64,000 nt of DNA from Marthasterias glacialis (Eukaryota; Echinodermata; Asteroidea; Forcipulatida; Asteriidae). The notes below the pieces were generated by a model. That model saw only the letters and a list, made by a program, of their open reading frames with translations. It did no database searches and had not been told where the DNA came from. Position numbers and translations under genes: made by a program. This document shows positions 1 to 11,708 of the stretch, piece by piece. Each line of letters opens with the position of its first letter. Position 1 is the first letter of the stretch. The stretch spans positions 15,968,076-16,032,075 of the forward strand of contig OU452229.1 in the NCBI GenBank assembly GCA_911728455.2, in the 5' to 3' direction.

Positions 1-296
1 ATGATGCAAACAATTGCTGTGATGTGAGGAGCTTTGCTTCACTTTTGCAATTTTTGTGAAATATTTGCTAGGTTTTATGTTGTCTTGATGTTCAACAAGC
101 TGTTACAAACCTACAATTGTTGGTCAGACTTGTGACTCGTTCTTTATTTGCCTTAGTCTCCATTGGTGGGCCCTCCCTTCTAGGTTAAAACTACTAACAA
201 TACAGCAATCACTGTGAAAGCAACCAATTGTCCTAAGTGTTACTTCCGTGAATCTCTTTATTTCATTAAATTTTCTCTGGTTACCCCCCCCCCCAG

Positions 297-443
297 GAGG
301 ACGGTCTTAAAAAGAAGAGAGAGTACAAGAAGAGGAAACACAAGGAAGAGAAGAAACTACGCCAGATGTCTGTCTCATCAATAGGAGAACTAGAACCAAC
401 CCGCTTTCCTGATATTAGAAGCTCAGAAGAAGAGCTTTCCCCA
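297..443 (+). CDS. EPC1: EPC exon a (first in window)
   Basis: 147 nt, phase 0 to 0. The acceptor is a 12-13-base C run followed by AG; the donor is CCA|GTAAGTT. It encodes a Lys/Arg-rich basic stretch (about first 20 residues, KKKREYKKRKHKEEKK) and then an acidic serine segment ending SSEEELSP. The basic segment resembles the region after the EPcA domain in EPC proteins. Confidence 0.85.
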
Positions 444-3400
444 GTAAGTTACCCGAGAAAGTGGTTTCTTTCCAGTTTCACCAACTTGTTTTGGCCTTGA
501 ATTAGGCATTTTAGATATTGATAGCTCCGACCTTGGTTGAGTTTAGATACATTTTCAGTCACTGATTTGATACTTGATGCTAGTGATACGATTATAAAGC
601 CATGTCATAAGCCGTGACTGAATAGACGGCTTCAGCAGTGACTTATGGCCGGATCAGCCTATTCTCTAACATTGTCGATGCAGCCAACAGTGATAGCTGT
701 AGCCAAAGTCGCTTCAGTGAGACGCAGCCATATGTTGGTGACAAAAGTACCAGGGTTCGATTTTGTTTTTGCATACATAAGTTCTGAGGAAGATAATGAA
801 TGCAACTTTTGTTTCCATAATTGTTGATTAAGCAGCAGGTGCAATCAACGTCCGATCCTGAGGAAGAGACCGACCCTGATGGTGTCTTTGCCTTCCGTCG
901 CAAGAAAGGCTGTCACTATATAGCTGTAAGTACCTGTTTAACTCACAAGACATATATAGGGGCGTTATACAAACTTGCCATAGTGGCATTTTGTTTCCTC
1001 TTTTGTTACCAATCAATTTGAAAAGCAGTTGTGTGCTTACTGTAATTAGGGGAAGGACAGTGGTTTCTTGATTTCTAAGGGGCGGATTGTGCAAAAGTGG
1101 AATGTATTTTATGTTCATGAATCAATTAGCTAATTTATGACCCGCGTTTTCCCTGCATTCTTGTTTGCACAAAGAGAGGCATATTTTGGACAAAATGTGA
1201 TGTATTTTTCTTTTCTTGGTAATGTGATAATGTTATAATGGATGCTAGATTTGCATTAGGATGAAGAATATTATTTGTGTTTTACCCACGCACCCATGTG
1301 TTTTAAGAACTGTATACTCAGTACTTTCTAGAGTCATGTGAAAAAAAAAACAATCTACAGTCTTTATTACTCGGTGGGATTCGAACCCACAAGCTTTGCC
1401 ATTCTAGAGCCATTCCAGTTTGAATCCATTATTTTAGGTGATGTTAATCACTTTTTTTGAAGTAACCAGAGTAATGTGGGTTTGCTTTGAACCGGTAACT
1501 ATTTCTTATTATCCTAAGGTTTTTTTTTGTGCAGAACATGTAACTTTCCTGTTGATTGGCAACATAAAATTATTTTTAATTATGTCACTGTCTTACTGAC
1601 AAGATGTGGGAAGTAGTCTAAGCCTCTAGGTATTATATGGTAACAGTTACTCCACTAAAAAAACAGACAGCTCTCTCTCTCTGTCTCATCAGTCAGTCAA
1701 CTCTGTTTTTTAAATCGATACTGAAAGTTGGTTGAATTAGGAATGAATATAGTGTATCAAGGGCTTGGTTTAGAGGAGATTTGGGTATTTGTCCACTTTC
1801 ACTAAAAGTAATTGCTAAAGAGGTACTTCAAAATAGTCAGTTTCTTAAATCTATTCCCAATTTGTGTTTGTCGCACAGCCTCATCCGGAGCTGTCACGGG
1901 GCTGGCCATGGTCAGATGATCAACCCAGAGCAATTACAGACAACAGGTATCGTTACAGCTGCACATCCCTGAGGGAACCAAGGAGATGTATCGGCTTGGC
2001 TAGAAGGAGAGTAGGCAGAGGTGGAAGGTAAGTCACTTTGAACCCTTAAAGATGCTAGGTCCGATTTCTGGGTGATTTGACTCGAAATTTTTTTTAGATT
2101 CGAGAAAGTTGTAAGCTTTCAATCAATTTATTAAAACTAATAATGAATTATTGTCGCGATCCCGACATTATCTGATAGAAAGATAAATGGTTTGATATAC
2201 TTAAAAAAGCATCACAGTCGGAAGATTGAATTGCGTTGTAATTGAATTGCGTCATAATTGAATTGCGTCATAATTGAATTGCGTCATAATTCTCACGTCC
2301 ATCAGACATGTACAATGTTGCATGACCTATGTATTCTGTGCATTGTCCGCGGCATATGCGAAAGTTTTTGTAGTTTTTCATTTTGAAACAGGATCATCTG
2401 TCAAAATTTATTCAAATTTTTTGTTCATTTTTTAATTTTTTATTTTTTTTTTTTTTTGGGGGGGCAAAATTCAGGTTCTTGCATTTTTAAGCTAAGAAAA
2501 AAAAATCCAAAGACCTTATATGTTGACTGGTAGCAATGGGAGACTGTCAGGGAGGATAGCATACTTACCGGGTAAATCCAATGTTTTTGGAAATGTACGC
2601 ATGCTAAGAAGTACGTAGAAAATGGAAAACTACTTTAAATATTTGCTGCCCTCTAGTGTCCCAATCGCCCATTGCACATGGTCTTGAGAACCAAGCTTGG
2701 TTCTATAGCAACTCACATCTCTGCCTTTGGAGGTGTCGTTCAATTAAGATAAGTTTTCAGTGTCTCTTCAGTTCAAGAATAAAGCACAAAGTCAGAACTA
2801 AAAAAATCATTTTCTAAAATTTAACCTGGAGCTCCAAATTGAATTGTTTGTAATTTACTGTTGTTTCCTGCACAGGATCCTGCTGGACAGAGCATGGACA
2901 CCGTTTCAGAATTACAAGGAGCTTGATGACTGTTTATTAAGCCCTCCTAATGAGCCTATAGAGTCACCGCTGAGGTCGCCACTGAGGTCACCCTCAACAA
3001 GCTCATCACAAACAAGTCTTCCACTAAGTGTTCTTCTGGACGAGATCAGGGCCAAACGAATGTAAGTACCAACCATTTCTTGGTTCTCGGAAATTCTCAT
3101 TGATTCTTAATGGATTTTGAATTCCATACTTCTTGATGTGTTGCCATCGTTGTTGCTACAAAGTCCGATTTGAAGAGAAGAGGATGTAAAAGTTATTTGC
3201 CTCGCTGTGTGGAATGGAGCTTATTGAACACAATCTAAAGTTGTTTCTTGTTGGTGTTGTTTCTTTAGGCTGCACTTCAGACCAAAAACACCCCCACCCC
3301 CAACCCAACCGACCCCAGCTCCACCCTCCCCCCAACTGCCACCATCACAAGTTCCTATGGAAGAAAGTCTGGAGTCACTTCTGCCGAGCGGCTCGTTTCC

Positions 3401-6037
3401 CACGATAGAAACTCCCAGCAGGCTACCCCAGCAAATTCTGACCGATAGCGATGGCATACCCGAGGGAGACGTGGCCCCTTCCACGCAAACACTGCCCTCG
3501 TTGGCGTCAGATTCCATCGTCCCGCTGCTCGAATCTCAGGACTTGCAAACAGTCGAGGTGGACGTTGTGAACTCAGACAGCTCCTCGGAGCTGAACACTT
3601 CATTTGGGTCTCTCCCTACATCTAGGTTCACGTTGGAACCAAGTAGGGAACTTAGTAAGCACAAATCAATTGTCGTGGAACCTCTGCCCGTGTTAGTCCC
3701 ACCATCTACTTTGACAGTTAAGGAAAATCACGCTAACACAGTGAACACACTGCTGAATCACAAGGCTGTCTCAGAAGCTACTACCAAAGGTATGCCGTTG
3801 AGTGTTCAAGTGTTGTTGAATTTTCTTGTCCAAAAAGGCATGGACTTGTGAGTAATTTTCACCTGTAAAGGTTGGGAAAATGACGTACCTGATGTTTAGA
3901 CACTTGAATCATCATCAGAAGGATAACTGAATACAGAAAGAAGAGTCTGAGAAGAATTTCCATTTTGAAAACCCTCAATTGTGTTAAAAAATTTAAACTG
4001 AAATTGATATTCTAAACAAAGCTGAACCTTCAGTTTGACACAGTTACTGAAATGGGGACATCAGTTAGGTAATTTATTTATTTGGTTTTTTTTCATCCCT
4101 AATTGCAATTTTGACATCAATTTAGATTGATGTACTTTCCCCTTCTTTCTCACCTAAACAGTTCCCACTGGTCATTCCACGGCACCTGCCGCTACAGTAC
4201 TTCAGCTTAACTATCCACTAGGTGTCACTAAAACAAGCAACACATCAGCAGCCACGCCCACTACAACCGCACCCTCCAACACCCAAACCCCTAACGATGG
4301 AATTCTAACGAACTCAGTAGACGTCCTAATGCAATCCTCGTCTGAAGCTGGGGTTGTCAGTGACACTCTCTTGAAAGGCAACCCGGAGAGGCAGAAGAGT
4401 AAGGGAGGATTCGACGGAGCCAATGTCGTGTCGTCGACGCAGAATGTTTCTCTGGCTAATGCTGTCAAAAGGATATCGCAGGCAAATAATATAGATGTAA
4501 TATCAAGGTAAGCATCGAGGGTCATGTAACTAAATCAGTACAGCAGTTTCTGGTTGAACGGCATCTGACTGGCACCCCCAAACAAACTAGGGAGGCTGCC
4601 AATGTTAAAGGCTGGATAAGCTCAGTTGGTAGAGCACCAGTACGTTAATCCCAAGGTGGCAGGTTCAAACCCCAAAAATTTAATTCACCCAAAAATGTAA
4701 TTACATTTACACAGTTTCCCTTGTGGTTTATTGATCTATGAAATAATAAAGTTGCATTCCCTTAAGGTGATCCCTGTTCTGCCGTTTCCCAGGTTGTATC
4801 TTAAACCTGGGTGCGATCCCTGGTTGTATGGCAGTTTCAGGTTGTATGGCTTCTGACTGACACCCCCAAACAAACATGAAGACCACCACCATAGGGCTAG
4901 ACAGCTCATTTGAGTGCCAGCCCGTTAATCCGGAGGTCGCAGGTTCAAATCCCATTCCAGTCCATTTTCTTTGTACACCCAAAAATTAAATCAAAATATG
5001 ACATGGATAAGGGTGATTCATTGTCTTGCTGTCGGCTTTTCCTGAACCAGCGTACTCTTGATAATATTTCCCTGTGAGTTGACCAAACCATTCAACTACA
5101 GTGGTTCTGTGTGGTGGCACAACTGTGCAAGGAACTGTGTAGAGGATGCATTCACCACATGATACTTTTGCAGGGCTGCATAGTTTATCTGTCATTCATA
5201 AACCACAGTGGATATTATTGAATGGTCAGACAGTAGGAGGGTTAACCTTCGAATAAAGAATCCAGAATGTCTTTCAAACAAAGAAAAATGACCCAAGACC
5301 TCAGTGAAAAAAAACACCTGATAATGATAGAGGTATATAACGTGTTATTGTCACGATGGTGTGTAATTAGACATGATCTTGTTCAACTCCCAGTTTTTCC
5401 CATCTGCCACAAAGCTGTACCTTTGTTTTTGGGCTCAATGGAGGTAAGTCTGAGTGAGCCAAGTTTCCAGCCTTGGTTCTGGATGTAGGACCAATCGTAG
5501 GCCATGGCACATGGTGCATGAATTTGACATTTTCTCGGTAGAGAAAACGGCAATCCCAGTGCAATCACAGAGAATCTTTGTTCTCCTGGCTTTGTCAAGT
5601 CAAGGTTTCTTTGTGCAAGCAGTACCCTCAAAGAAAAATGATTCCGGCAATTCCGAGAAAATAATCCTGTCGGGCTGGACGAGAAGGAATGGAAGATTCA
5701 CGGTGGGATTGGTTAAGAATCTCTGGATGTTTGTATGCCCCCAACTTTTGGTACTTCTAAATGTTCAAGATATGACCTTAAAACCTTACCTTAGGTATGT
5801 ACTGATTAGACAAAATTGAATGTCTGTGGTCAGATATCTATACGGTTGTCAATTCAGACTTTAAAAAAATATCACAACTCCAAGAGATACATGAATCTCC
5901 TGCAGGTTGAAATGCCTACAGAGTTCTTACGGTTGACTTTCTTGTCTGACTACAGAGACAAACACGATGATTCCAATCACTCACTAGACAGCGCCTGTAT
6001 ACCCAACAACAAGTCTGTTGTCATGGAGGTAACGTGA
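297..6037 (+). CDS. EPC1: Enhancer of polycomb (EPC1/2-type), spliced, 3' part of gene, 7 coding exons in window
   Basis: EPC proteins are nuclear scaffold subunits of the TIP60/NuA4 histone acetyltransferase complex (established knowledge). Exons 297-443, 839-925, 1879-2027, 2876-3061, 3269-3789, 4162-4507 and 5956-6037 join in one phase to about 505 codons. Seen directly are the conserved block DPDGVFAFRRKKGCHY, then RYRYSCTSLREPRRCIG followed by ARRRVGRGGR and LLDRAW, then LHFRPKTP after a short Ser/Pro stretch, and a C-terminal tail ending Met-Glu-Val-Thr. The order and the MEVT end match my recollection of vertebrate EPC1. The N-terminal EPcA domain lies left of the window. The long Gln-rich stretch of vertebrate EPC1 is absent; a Ser/Thr/Pro-rich segment replaces it. 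EPC1 versus EPC2 cannot be decided; an unduplicated ancestor is likely. Confidence 0.93.
839..925 (+). CDS. EPC1: EPC exon b (DPDG-FRRK block)
   Basis: 87 nt, phase 0 to 0, encoding TSDPEEETDPDGVFAFRRKK and then GCHYIA; donor GCT|GTAAGT. This is the most conserved EPC motif in the window. The acceptor could also be 833 or 836 (tandem CAG CAG), which would add one or two Gln without changing frame. Confidence 0.92.
1284..1410 (-). mobile_element. tRNA-derived SINE fragment
   Basis: Contains the shared 'TTTACCCA…CTGTATACTCAGTACTTTC' tail followed by a minus-strand tRNA-like T-arm (GGGATTCGAACCCAC). Other copies of the family lie near 17222, 19340, 29829 and 34385. Confidence 0.65.
1879..2027 (+). 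CDS. EPC1: EPC exon c (GWPW / ARRRVGRGGR block)
   Basis: 149 nt, phase 0 in and 2 out. Acceptor TCGCACAG, donor GGAAG|GTAAGTC. It encodes a Trp-Pro-Trp motif, RYRYSCTSL, RRCIGLARRRVGRGG and a split Arg codon completed by the next exon. This matches the conserved core of EPC after the FRRK block. Confidence 0.93.
2040..2480. mobile_element. Short interspersed element starting TTAAAGATGCTAGG
   Basis: Starts at a TTAA. Its distal part (CATTGTC…CATATGC…AAAG…TTTTTCATTTTGAAA…CATCTGTCAAAATT) recurs at about 33950-34110 and, inverted, at about 63583-63740. The copy here carries an internal tandem repeat (2237-2295). Its right end is not clear. Confidence 0.55.
2237..2295. repeat. 16-bp tandem repeat, about 3.5 copies
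   Basis: Unit TGAATTGCGTCATAAT, nearly perfect, inside the interspersed element at 2040-2480. Confidence 0.8.
2876..3061 (+). CDS. EPC1: EPC exon d (LLDRAW, Ser/Pro repeat)
   Basis: 186 nt, phase 2 in. It encodes ILLDRAWTPF, a short SPLRSPLRSPSTSSS run (a small internal duplication of SPLR), and LLDEIRAKR. The donor CGAAT|GTAAGT splits a Met codon that the next exon completes. Confidence 0.92.
3269..3789 (+). CDS. EPC1: EPC exon e (HFRPKTP, Pro-rich then Ser/Thr-rich)
   Basis: 521 nt, the longest EPC exon here. It starts with LHFRPKTPPPP and a Pro-rich run, followed by about 150 low-conservation Ser/Thr/Leu-rich residues. The position of HFRPKTP after the RGGR block matches vertebrate EPC. 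Acceptor TTCTTTAG, donor AAAG|GTATGC. The downstream part is not recognisable outside the family. Confidence 0.9.
4162..4507 (+). CDS. EPC1: EPC exon f (Thr/Ser-rich, NVSLANAV)
   Basis: 346 nt, phase 1 in and 2 out. It encodes a Thr/Asn/Ser-rich linker and then NVSLANAVKRISQANNIDVI. Acceptor CCTAAACAG, donor TCAAG|GTAAGC. The split Arg codon is completed only by the exon at 5956, which supports that exon. Confidence 0.88.
4560..4990 (+). mobile_element. Two tandem tRNA-SINE copies in EPC intron
   Basis: Both contain CTGACTG(G/A)CACCCCCAAACAAAC and then a tRNA-like segment (GGCT…AGCTCA…GAG…GTTAATCC…GGTTCAAA). The first is about 4565-4700, the second about 4850-4985. These are SINE heads, not functional tRNAs: no proper acceptor stem is present. 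Confidence 0.6.
5330..5730. mobile_element. Interspersed repeat (GTCAAG..AGGTTTCTTTGTGC…CAGTACCCTC family)
   Basis: Shares long blocks (GAGAATCTTTGTTCTC, GGTTTCTTTGTGC, AGTACCCTCAAAGAAAAATG, ATTCCGGCAATTCCGAGAAA) with copies at about 25680-26060, 55425-55550 and 59150-59300. It lies in the last EPC intron. Confidence 0.65.
5956..6037 (+). CDS. EPC1: EPC terminal coding exon (…MEVT stop)
   Basis: 82 nt. The acceptor is TTGTCTGACTACAG with a good pyrimidine tract. In phase with exon f it reads DKHDDSNHSLDSACIPNNKS and then VVMEVT, with TGA at 6035-6037. The MEVT end agrees with my recollection of the vertebrate EPC1 C-terminus, which is the main reason for choosing this exon 1.4 kb downstream. 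Confidence 0.85.
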
Positions 6038-6861
6038 CCCACACCAGGGGGACATCCGACACACCTCTGATGAAACGACGGTCTTTTGACGTGCAAGATG
6101 ATGAGAATCCCCTCCAGAAAACTGTGAAAAAGCCCAGGTGTAGTAGGACGTAGCTGACCAGATGGACGTCTGTGTCCTCGTGCAGAGAGATCTGATTGTT
6201 TGTCTTATCCAATGTCCATAACTAGCCACCTGTATTGTATAACCTGTATTAGTAATCCTCATGGTCAGTTCTTGGGTTGTAGTTTCCGACCCAGCCCCTG
6301 CAAGAAGTTCAGGGATTAAATAAGTTGTAAACCTTTCCTCAAGATAAAAAAAACAGAACAAGACGGGTAACCAAAATCTGATTGTCTTCTTTGATGAAGA
6401 AGTCATCCATCCTTGCGTCCTTTCAATAGAGCTGAACAGTTGAAAGAAAAATCCCGGGTTCAAACAAGTCTGGTGCCTGTCAACGTTTCGATTTTCCATA
6501 TGGGCTTGTGCTGGATGGTCAGGAAATCAAACTACGTACCAACTGTGCATGGAATGGCTCATGTATTTTCCTGTACGGGGTTGTTCCGATTTGACATTGA
6601 TTGAAGTGATTGATTTTTTTCCCCCATGGAACTGTTATAAAGCACATTGGGTTTCAAAATAGCCCAAAGTGAAGCTACTTTTTTTATGAAATTATGGTGA
6701 AATTTGATAGAAAATCCACAGCAACAGTGGCCCCAGGTGGTCTTAGTATACATATGCTAGGTGTGAAGGCAGAGCACATCGCTGTATAAAGATAAAATGA
6801 AATTAAAAACAAATGATTCCAGGAGTACATTCTGCCCAGACACTTGGGATTTTCAAATAAA
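6038..6861 (+). other. EPC1: Probable EPC 3' UTR
   Basis: No further coding exon is visible after the stop. The first canonical AATAAA on this strand is at 6856-6861, with a TTTTAAGATTTG stretch after it. Transcript ends further right (AATAAA near 10210) are also possible. Confidence 0.45.
6856..6861 (+). promoter_or_regulatory. Candidate EPC polyadenylation signal AATAAA
   Basis: Canonical hexamer about 820 nt after the EPC stop, followed by T-rich sequence. Single-motif evidence only. Confidence 0.35.
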
Positions 6862-8060
6862 GTTTTAAGATTTGTTCATGCGAAATGGCATAATCTTTTG
6901 TACTGTAGTTAGGTACAAGGCTGTAACGTTACAAAGTTTTAGACTAAAACTGTGCGGATAATCTCTTTAACGTGGCTGCATATTGGCATGTTCAAAATGT
7001 TGTGTCTTTTTCGAGACGGAATTTTACCGTCCCCGTAATGTCGTCTTGGCATCATGACAACTGTCAATTTGTCATTCTCTTAACTTAACTAAGACCAGAA
7101 ATCTGTAGCTTAAAGCATCGTGCCTAAAACAGAAAAGTACGACGTCATCGAGCAAGGTTCTCTGTAACTATACTGTTTAATCCGTTAAAAATGGAACGAT
7201 TAAAACGGATTAAGTATCACGCACAACCTGGACAGCCATGTAGACTTTCAGCCCAAAGGAGATAAGCACACAGCAAAAGGATGTAGCGTGAACTTTCTGA
7301 GTGGAAACATTTTAAGTATTTAAAAAATTCATGAAAAAAAATAATAAAATCTACAATCGATGGTGGTTTTGATCTTGGGCTGTGACAGGGTTGTCAGCTT
7401 TTGTAAGGTCTCCATCAGCGTATGTTAATAATGTTATTATAATTGGTAAACGTCCGGTGTTGATAAAATGTAAACCCATGTGCTTTGTTGAAAAATGTGG
7501 GACAAAATTAAAGGACCGAACTTTCCTAAACATAGCTTGACGTGAATGTGATTGTAAAATTACTCAAACATATATAATAAAACAAAAAAAACATTTCTTG
7601 AGTGATATACAAAACAAAACAAATTTACTTTGGTAAAAAAGTCACTTTGAATTTAAATCGACCCATTTTGATTGGCAGTCTCGGTTGAGTCAATTTTTTA
7701 CCCGATATCTGTAATGTACAAATATCCAAAATTAAAATGTATAAACTTTCCGAAGTTAGCAAATACGGCTATTCGTGTACATGTAATGAGAATCCCAATT
7801 ACATCCTATCCTATGTCATCCATTTCAATTCAGTGCCTTGTTAATTTGTATGCAAGGTTGCCTTGGTTTGCTCAAGAACCCTTAAGATCCCCTCCCCCCC
7901 CCCCTCCTCCTCCTCCTCCTTTTCTCCCCCAAACGATCCCCCCAGTGTTTCTGCAGTATTGGTACTTTGCATTGTGGAGACTGTCAATTATGAATGACCA
8001 AGGTGCAATGTCATAAAGCTGGTTAAGCAGAATCAGGTCACTGGCTGAAATGCCATAATA

Positions 8061-8213
8061 GGCCATTTGCGAAACTACGGCTTAGTTTCAGGCTTCTTGC
8101 GCCTCTCACTTATTTGAAGTCCTGCACGGAAAGCGCAGGTTTTGAAAATGACTGAGTGACTGACAAAGCCCAAGCGAGAGCTTAAGTCAAAGCTGTGGTT
8201 TCGAAAAGGGCCA
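8061..8213. mobile_element. Fold-back element (GGCCATTTGCGAAAC … GGTTTCGAAAAGGGCC)
   Basis: Inverted ends GGCCATTTGCGAAACTACGGCTT and AAGC(T)GTGGTTTCGAAAAGGGCC. The same ends recur at 39721-39908, and a GGCC-ended relative occurs at 43311-43421. Confidence 0.65.
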
Positions 8214-8306
8214 TAGGCCAACATTGTTCTGCTTAACAGCTTTGGGGCCTGACCATTGGAAGATTACGCTGTTTGTATGGGATCGCTTTAGGAAACAAGA
8301 CCTGCT

Positions 8307-8500
8307 GGGCCCAATTTTATAGAGCTGCTTAAGCACAAAAAGTAGCTAAGCACAACAAAATTATGCTTACCAGAGTAAGGTTACCAGCCAAAATGCCATA
8401 TGACATGGACAGTCTGTGACTGGTATCCTGCTTATTTTTGCCAAGCGAAAAACGTTCAAGCACGGTTTTATGGTTTAAGCAGCTCTGTGAAATTGGGCCG
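8307..8500. mobile_element. Palindromic repeat (GGGCCCAATTTTATAGAGCTGCTTAAG…)
   Basis: Ends are inverted copies (GGGCCCAATTTTATAGAGCTGCTTAA and TTAAGCAGCTCTGTGAAATTGGGCC). Relatives at 17045-17225, 53522-53691 and 61225-61545. Confidence 0.75.
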
Positions 8501-10870
8501 CTCTGTGGTTGAACAGTGCACCCCTATATGTCACTCAATAGCAATACGTAAACTTAAAATGTTATCAATGCATTAATGATTACTATGCTTTCAGTACAGG
8601 TATTGATAGGCTAACACTCTTGATAGGAAGGTACTGAATGATGACTTGCAGTCTAGATTGACTTACCTCTCTAGCAAATACACAAGATGACAAATCAGCT
8701 CATCTTAACTGTAATGCATTGGTATGGCAAGTTTGTTCTCCATGTCATCAATGCAAAGCAGAACTAACTGCCACAAATTTGTGACAGACTAAGTACATGT
8801 ATACTCAACTTTTTGCAGGAATATTTGCGAGAGTCAATATTTTTTTGATGCACAGTAATGACACTGAGAAATAACGACTTGTCGAAAGGAGGGCATCTGC
8901 TGTGATAATGGACTGGGCAAAAGTTGAAGCCCCATCAACATGCTTATCCATTGGGAAAATAGACTGCGTTGACCTTGATACACACACTTTTAAATGCCGA
9001 TTTGAGAATTTGCAAGCGTGGAATTTGAACCCCCCAAAATAGTTAACCTGGCATTTAGAATAAGATTGTTTTAGATTATCTGTGGCAGCTATTCTAAAAT
9101 TAGGATTGGATGAGACAAAAATTCTGACATTTTCTTCTTCAGGACCAGAAAAAGCTTGCCTCTTTCAACAATCTCCTCGCAACATATAGTTCCAACTTTT
9201 GCAAACAAAAGATGTGGATGTAACAATAAATTAAATTATGACTAACAATTTCATTTATTGGAAGAGATGAATTGAGTTTTCTTGAATTTGACTTCTAAAG
9301 AGTCTTTCTGGTGGCATGGAATACAGACTATAAGTGAATCCCATGCTCTTCATGGTATCACTGATTACAAAAGTGGATCGCCGGGGCCAAGTTCCCAGTT
9401 GATGTTTCGTTTTGTTTTTTGGGGTTTTTTGTTTTTTTAATGGACATTGGACTAGATCGGTACAATAGTATGGCTAGCTGTCTAATAGTTTAAAGCATTG
9501 TGTATTGTTGGTAACATAATATAAAAACCATACTTAAAGCGGGTTGTAATAAAATATAGGCTTTAAAAAAAAAAAAAAAAAAAAAAAAGGGTGGCATACA
9601 TGCATATTGAATGTTCATGTCATCGTGTATGAATATTGTGCGGGCAAGAGTTTCTTTCCCTTCATGGTTCCAGTTTGATTCAAAGTACGAGTTAATAGTT
9701 GCAGTCTGAAGCCTAGCCTCTTATTTCTGTGCCTAAGTTAACTGTATTCATTCACTTGCAGAGGTGGTCTCTAATATACATTATATAGCTTGGATTGTAT
9801 TACGTCTATCTCCACTGGTCTTGTTTGATGATGTAAATCTTTTATACTGAACTTAAAAAAAAGCCACTGGTATTCACTCATTTTGCATTTTGGGCACAGC
9901 ATGCACCCATTATATTATTATCGGTACTTGATTTTGTTGCTGTACTAGAATAGACCTTATGCATTGACGTCATCCCGCCACCATCTTTGAGGTAAAATGA
10001 CGATGAAAAAAAAAAAAAAACGGCCTTTGAGTAACCTCCTTTTTACCTGTAACTGAGGATACCCTAATGCAGTGACGTTTAAAACGCATAAGGTTTATTG
10101 ATCAAGTTGAACACCACAACCATGGAGGGAAAGAGGTGCTATGGCGCAACATTCAAGAGTGATTAATCTCTAAGTAATGCCATTTTTTCCTTCTTTTTTT
10201 TTTTATTATAAATAAAACAAAATGTGAATGTATCAAGGGGAAAAAAAAAAAATGAATGTGACATTCTGTACAAATTGTAAAATTTTATATTCAGAGGAAA
10301 CTGTTGGCGGTGGTGTCTGACCACGGCGTATTGTTGCAGTTTGCTGTGTAAATAGTATTGTATTTTTCTCCCCCGTGGACGAAGGAATTTAGAAGTGGAA
10401 GAATTAAAATTATACTCAATATGAGAATTGACATACTGGGTGATACCTAATGAAAACCTTGTGTTGTGTCTTAGTTTATTTTGGTCTTTGTTGAAAACCC
10501 AAGCTACCGTTAGCCTTGATCGAGGCGCGCCAGCCGAATGGATTATTTAGTCACATTTTGCTAAAGGAAAGCGCAAAGACAGCCCTGATCAAGGCTAAGC
10601 TACCAAGTGTTCATTTTATGTTGAGCTGAATGCGTTGTGTGTAGTTAAATGTGAGTTAAATGTACTTCAGGCAATGAGCACATCACTACAGAGTGCAAGT
10701 GTCACATAATTTGAACAGTTCATTGCTTTTACATGTAAAGGAAACAAAATTGCTAGCTTCATTGGGCCCCAATGTTCAAGTAAGAGCGAGAATTGAAGTC
10801 TGTTGCGTTATAAAAATGACTTGGCTCTTGACGGATTAAATACATCGGTGATAGACATGGATTTGTGGCC

Positions 10871-10975
10871 TTTAGGGTTGGGTTGGGGGTTGGGGATAGG
10901 GTTAGAACTGGAGATAAGGTTAGGGTTGGGAATAAATAAGGCTAGGGTTGGGGATGGGGTTAGGGTTAAGGCTAG
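10871..10975 (+). repeat. G-rich TTAGGG/TTGGGG-like tract
   Basis: Many GGGTT, GGGGTT and TAGGGTT units in about 105 bp, interrupted by AT-rich spacers. Resembles degenerate telomeric repeat and has potential for G-quadruplex formation on the + strand. Confidence 0.75.
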
Positions 10976-11570
10976 TTTGGGTCAAGCTAGTGTACAATTG
11001 AACACATCTTGGACATGTAATCAGGGCTCAATTTGATTGCACTACTAAACAGGATATCAACAAACCAGCACTTTGTACTTGGGTTTGCTTGTACATGTGC
11101 TTATTTCATAACTCAATGCATTTTCTCCTTTCACATCATGCGCAGATATAGACTCTAACCCTGTAAAGGAGAATGGTACCGGAGAGCAGAAAATAACCTC
11201 AGTAACCATCGCCAAATTGAAAATACAAATCTCCCTGCCATAGATCACATGGTTGCATACAAGACTCACATGTAGGCAGACAAAATATCCACCACCTCTC
11301 AGAACATCCCATGTTATATATTTATTGCAATTCACTGCTAGTATAGTACTACACAAGCCTTGTTACTTATACACTTATCACAGTAATTCTAAGCTCACCA
11401 CAAATTTAAACGCTACACGTTAACTCCGTGCATACTTTCCTCGGATTAATGACAAATTGCACGAGAGACGAACACCAATTTGTAAAATAATTCAGCAGAG
11501 CAAATTTCACCCATTTATCCTGACATAGTAGCAATCTATCTCTATAAAATGTCTATGCAGGGACTGATTT

Positions 11571-11708
11571 CACAAAGAGCTAAGATTGATCTTAAACTGC
11601 AAATCACTCTTAATTGCTAAGCAAAGTGTGATGTCACAATACAAATCACTATGGTAATACTGACAACTCATCTTAAAATGAATCTTAGTGCTTTGCGAAA
11701 TCGACCCC
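11571..11708. mobile_element. Fold-back element (GATTTCACAAAGAGCTAAGAT … )
   Basis: Left end GATTTCACAAAGAGCTAAGATT and right end inverted AATCTTAGTGCTTTGCGAAATC. Single copy recognised. Confidence 0.6.

Noticed and set aside
3221..3603. Minus-strand ORFs opposite EPC exon e
   Set aside because: Shadows of the Pro/Ser-rich EPC exon; no initiation, splice or family evidence.
5267..6037. Long reading frames on + strand from 5454 and 5816
   Set aside because: They lie in an interspersed repeat and EPC intron; only 5956-6037 fits EPC phase and ends in MEVT.
10803..11036. ORF through the G-rich tract (Gly/Leu-rich)
   Set aside because: Low-complexity translation of TTGGGG-type repeats with no family resemblance or splice support.
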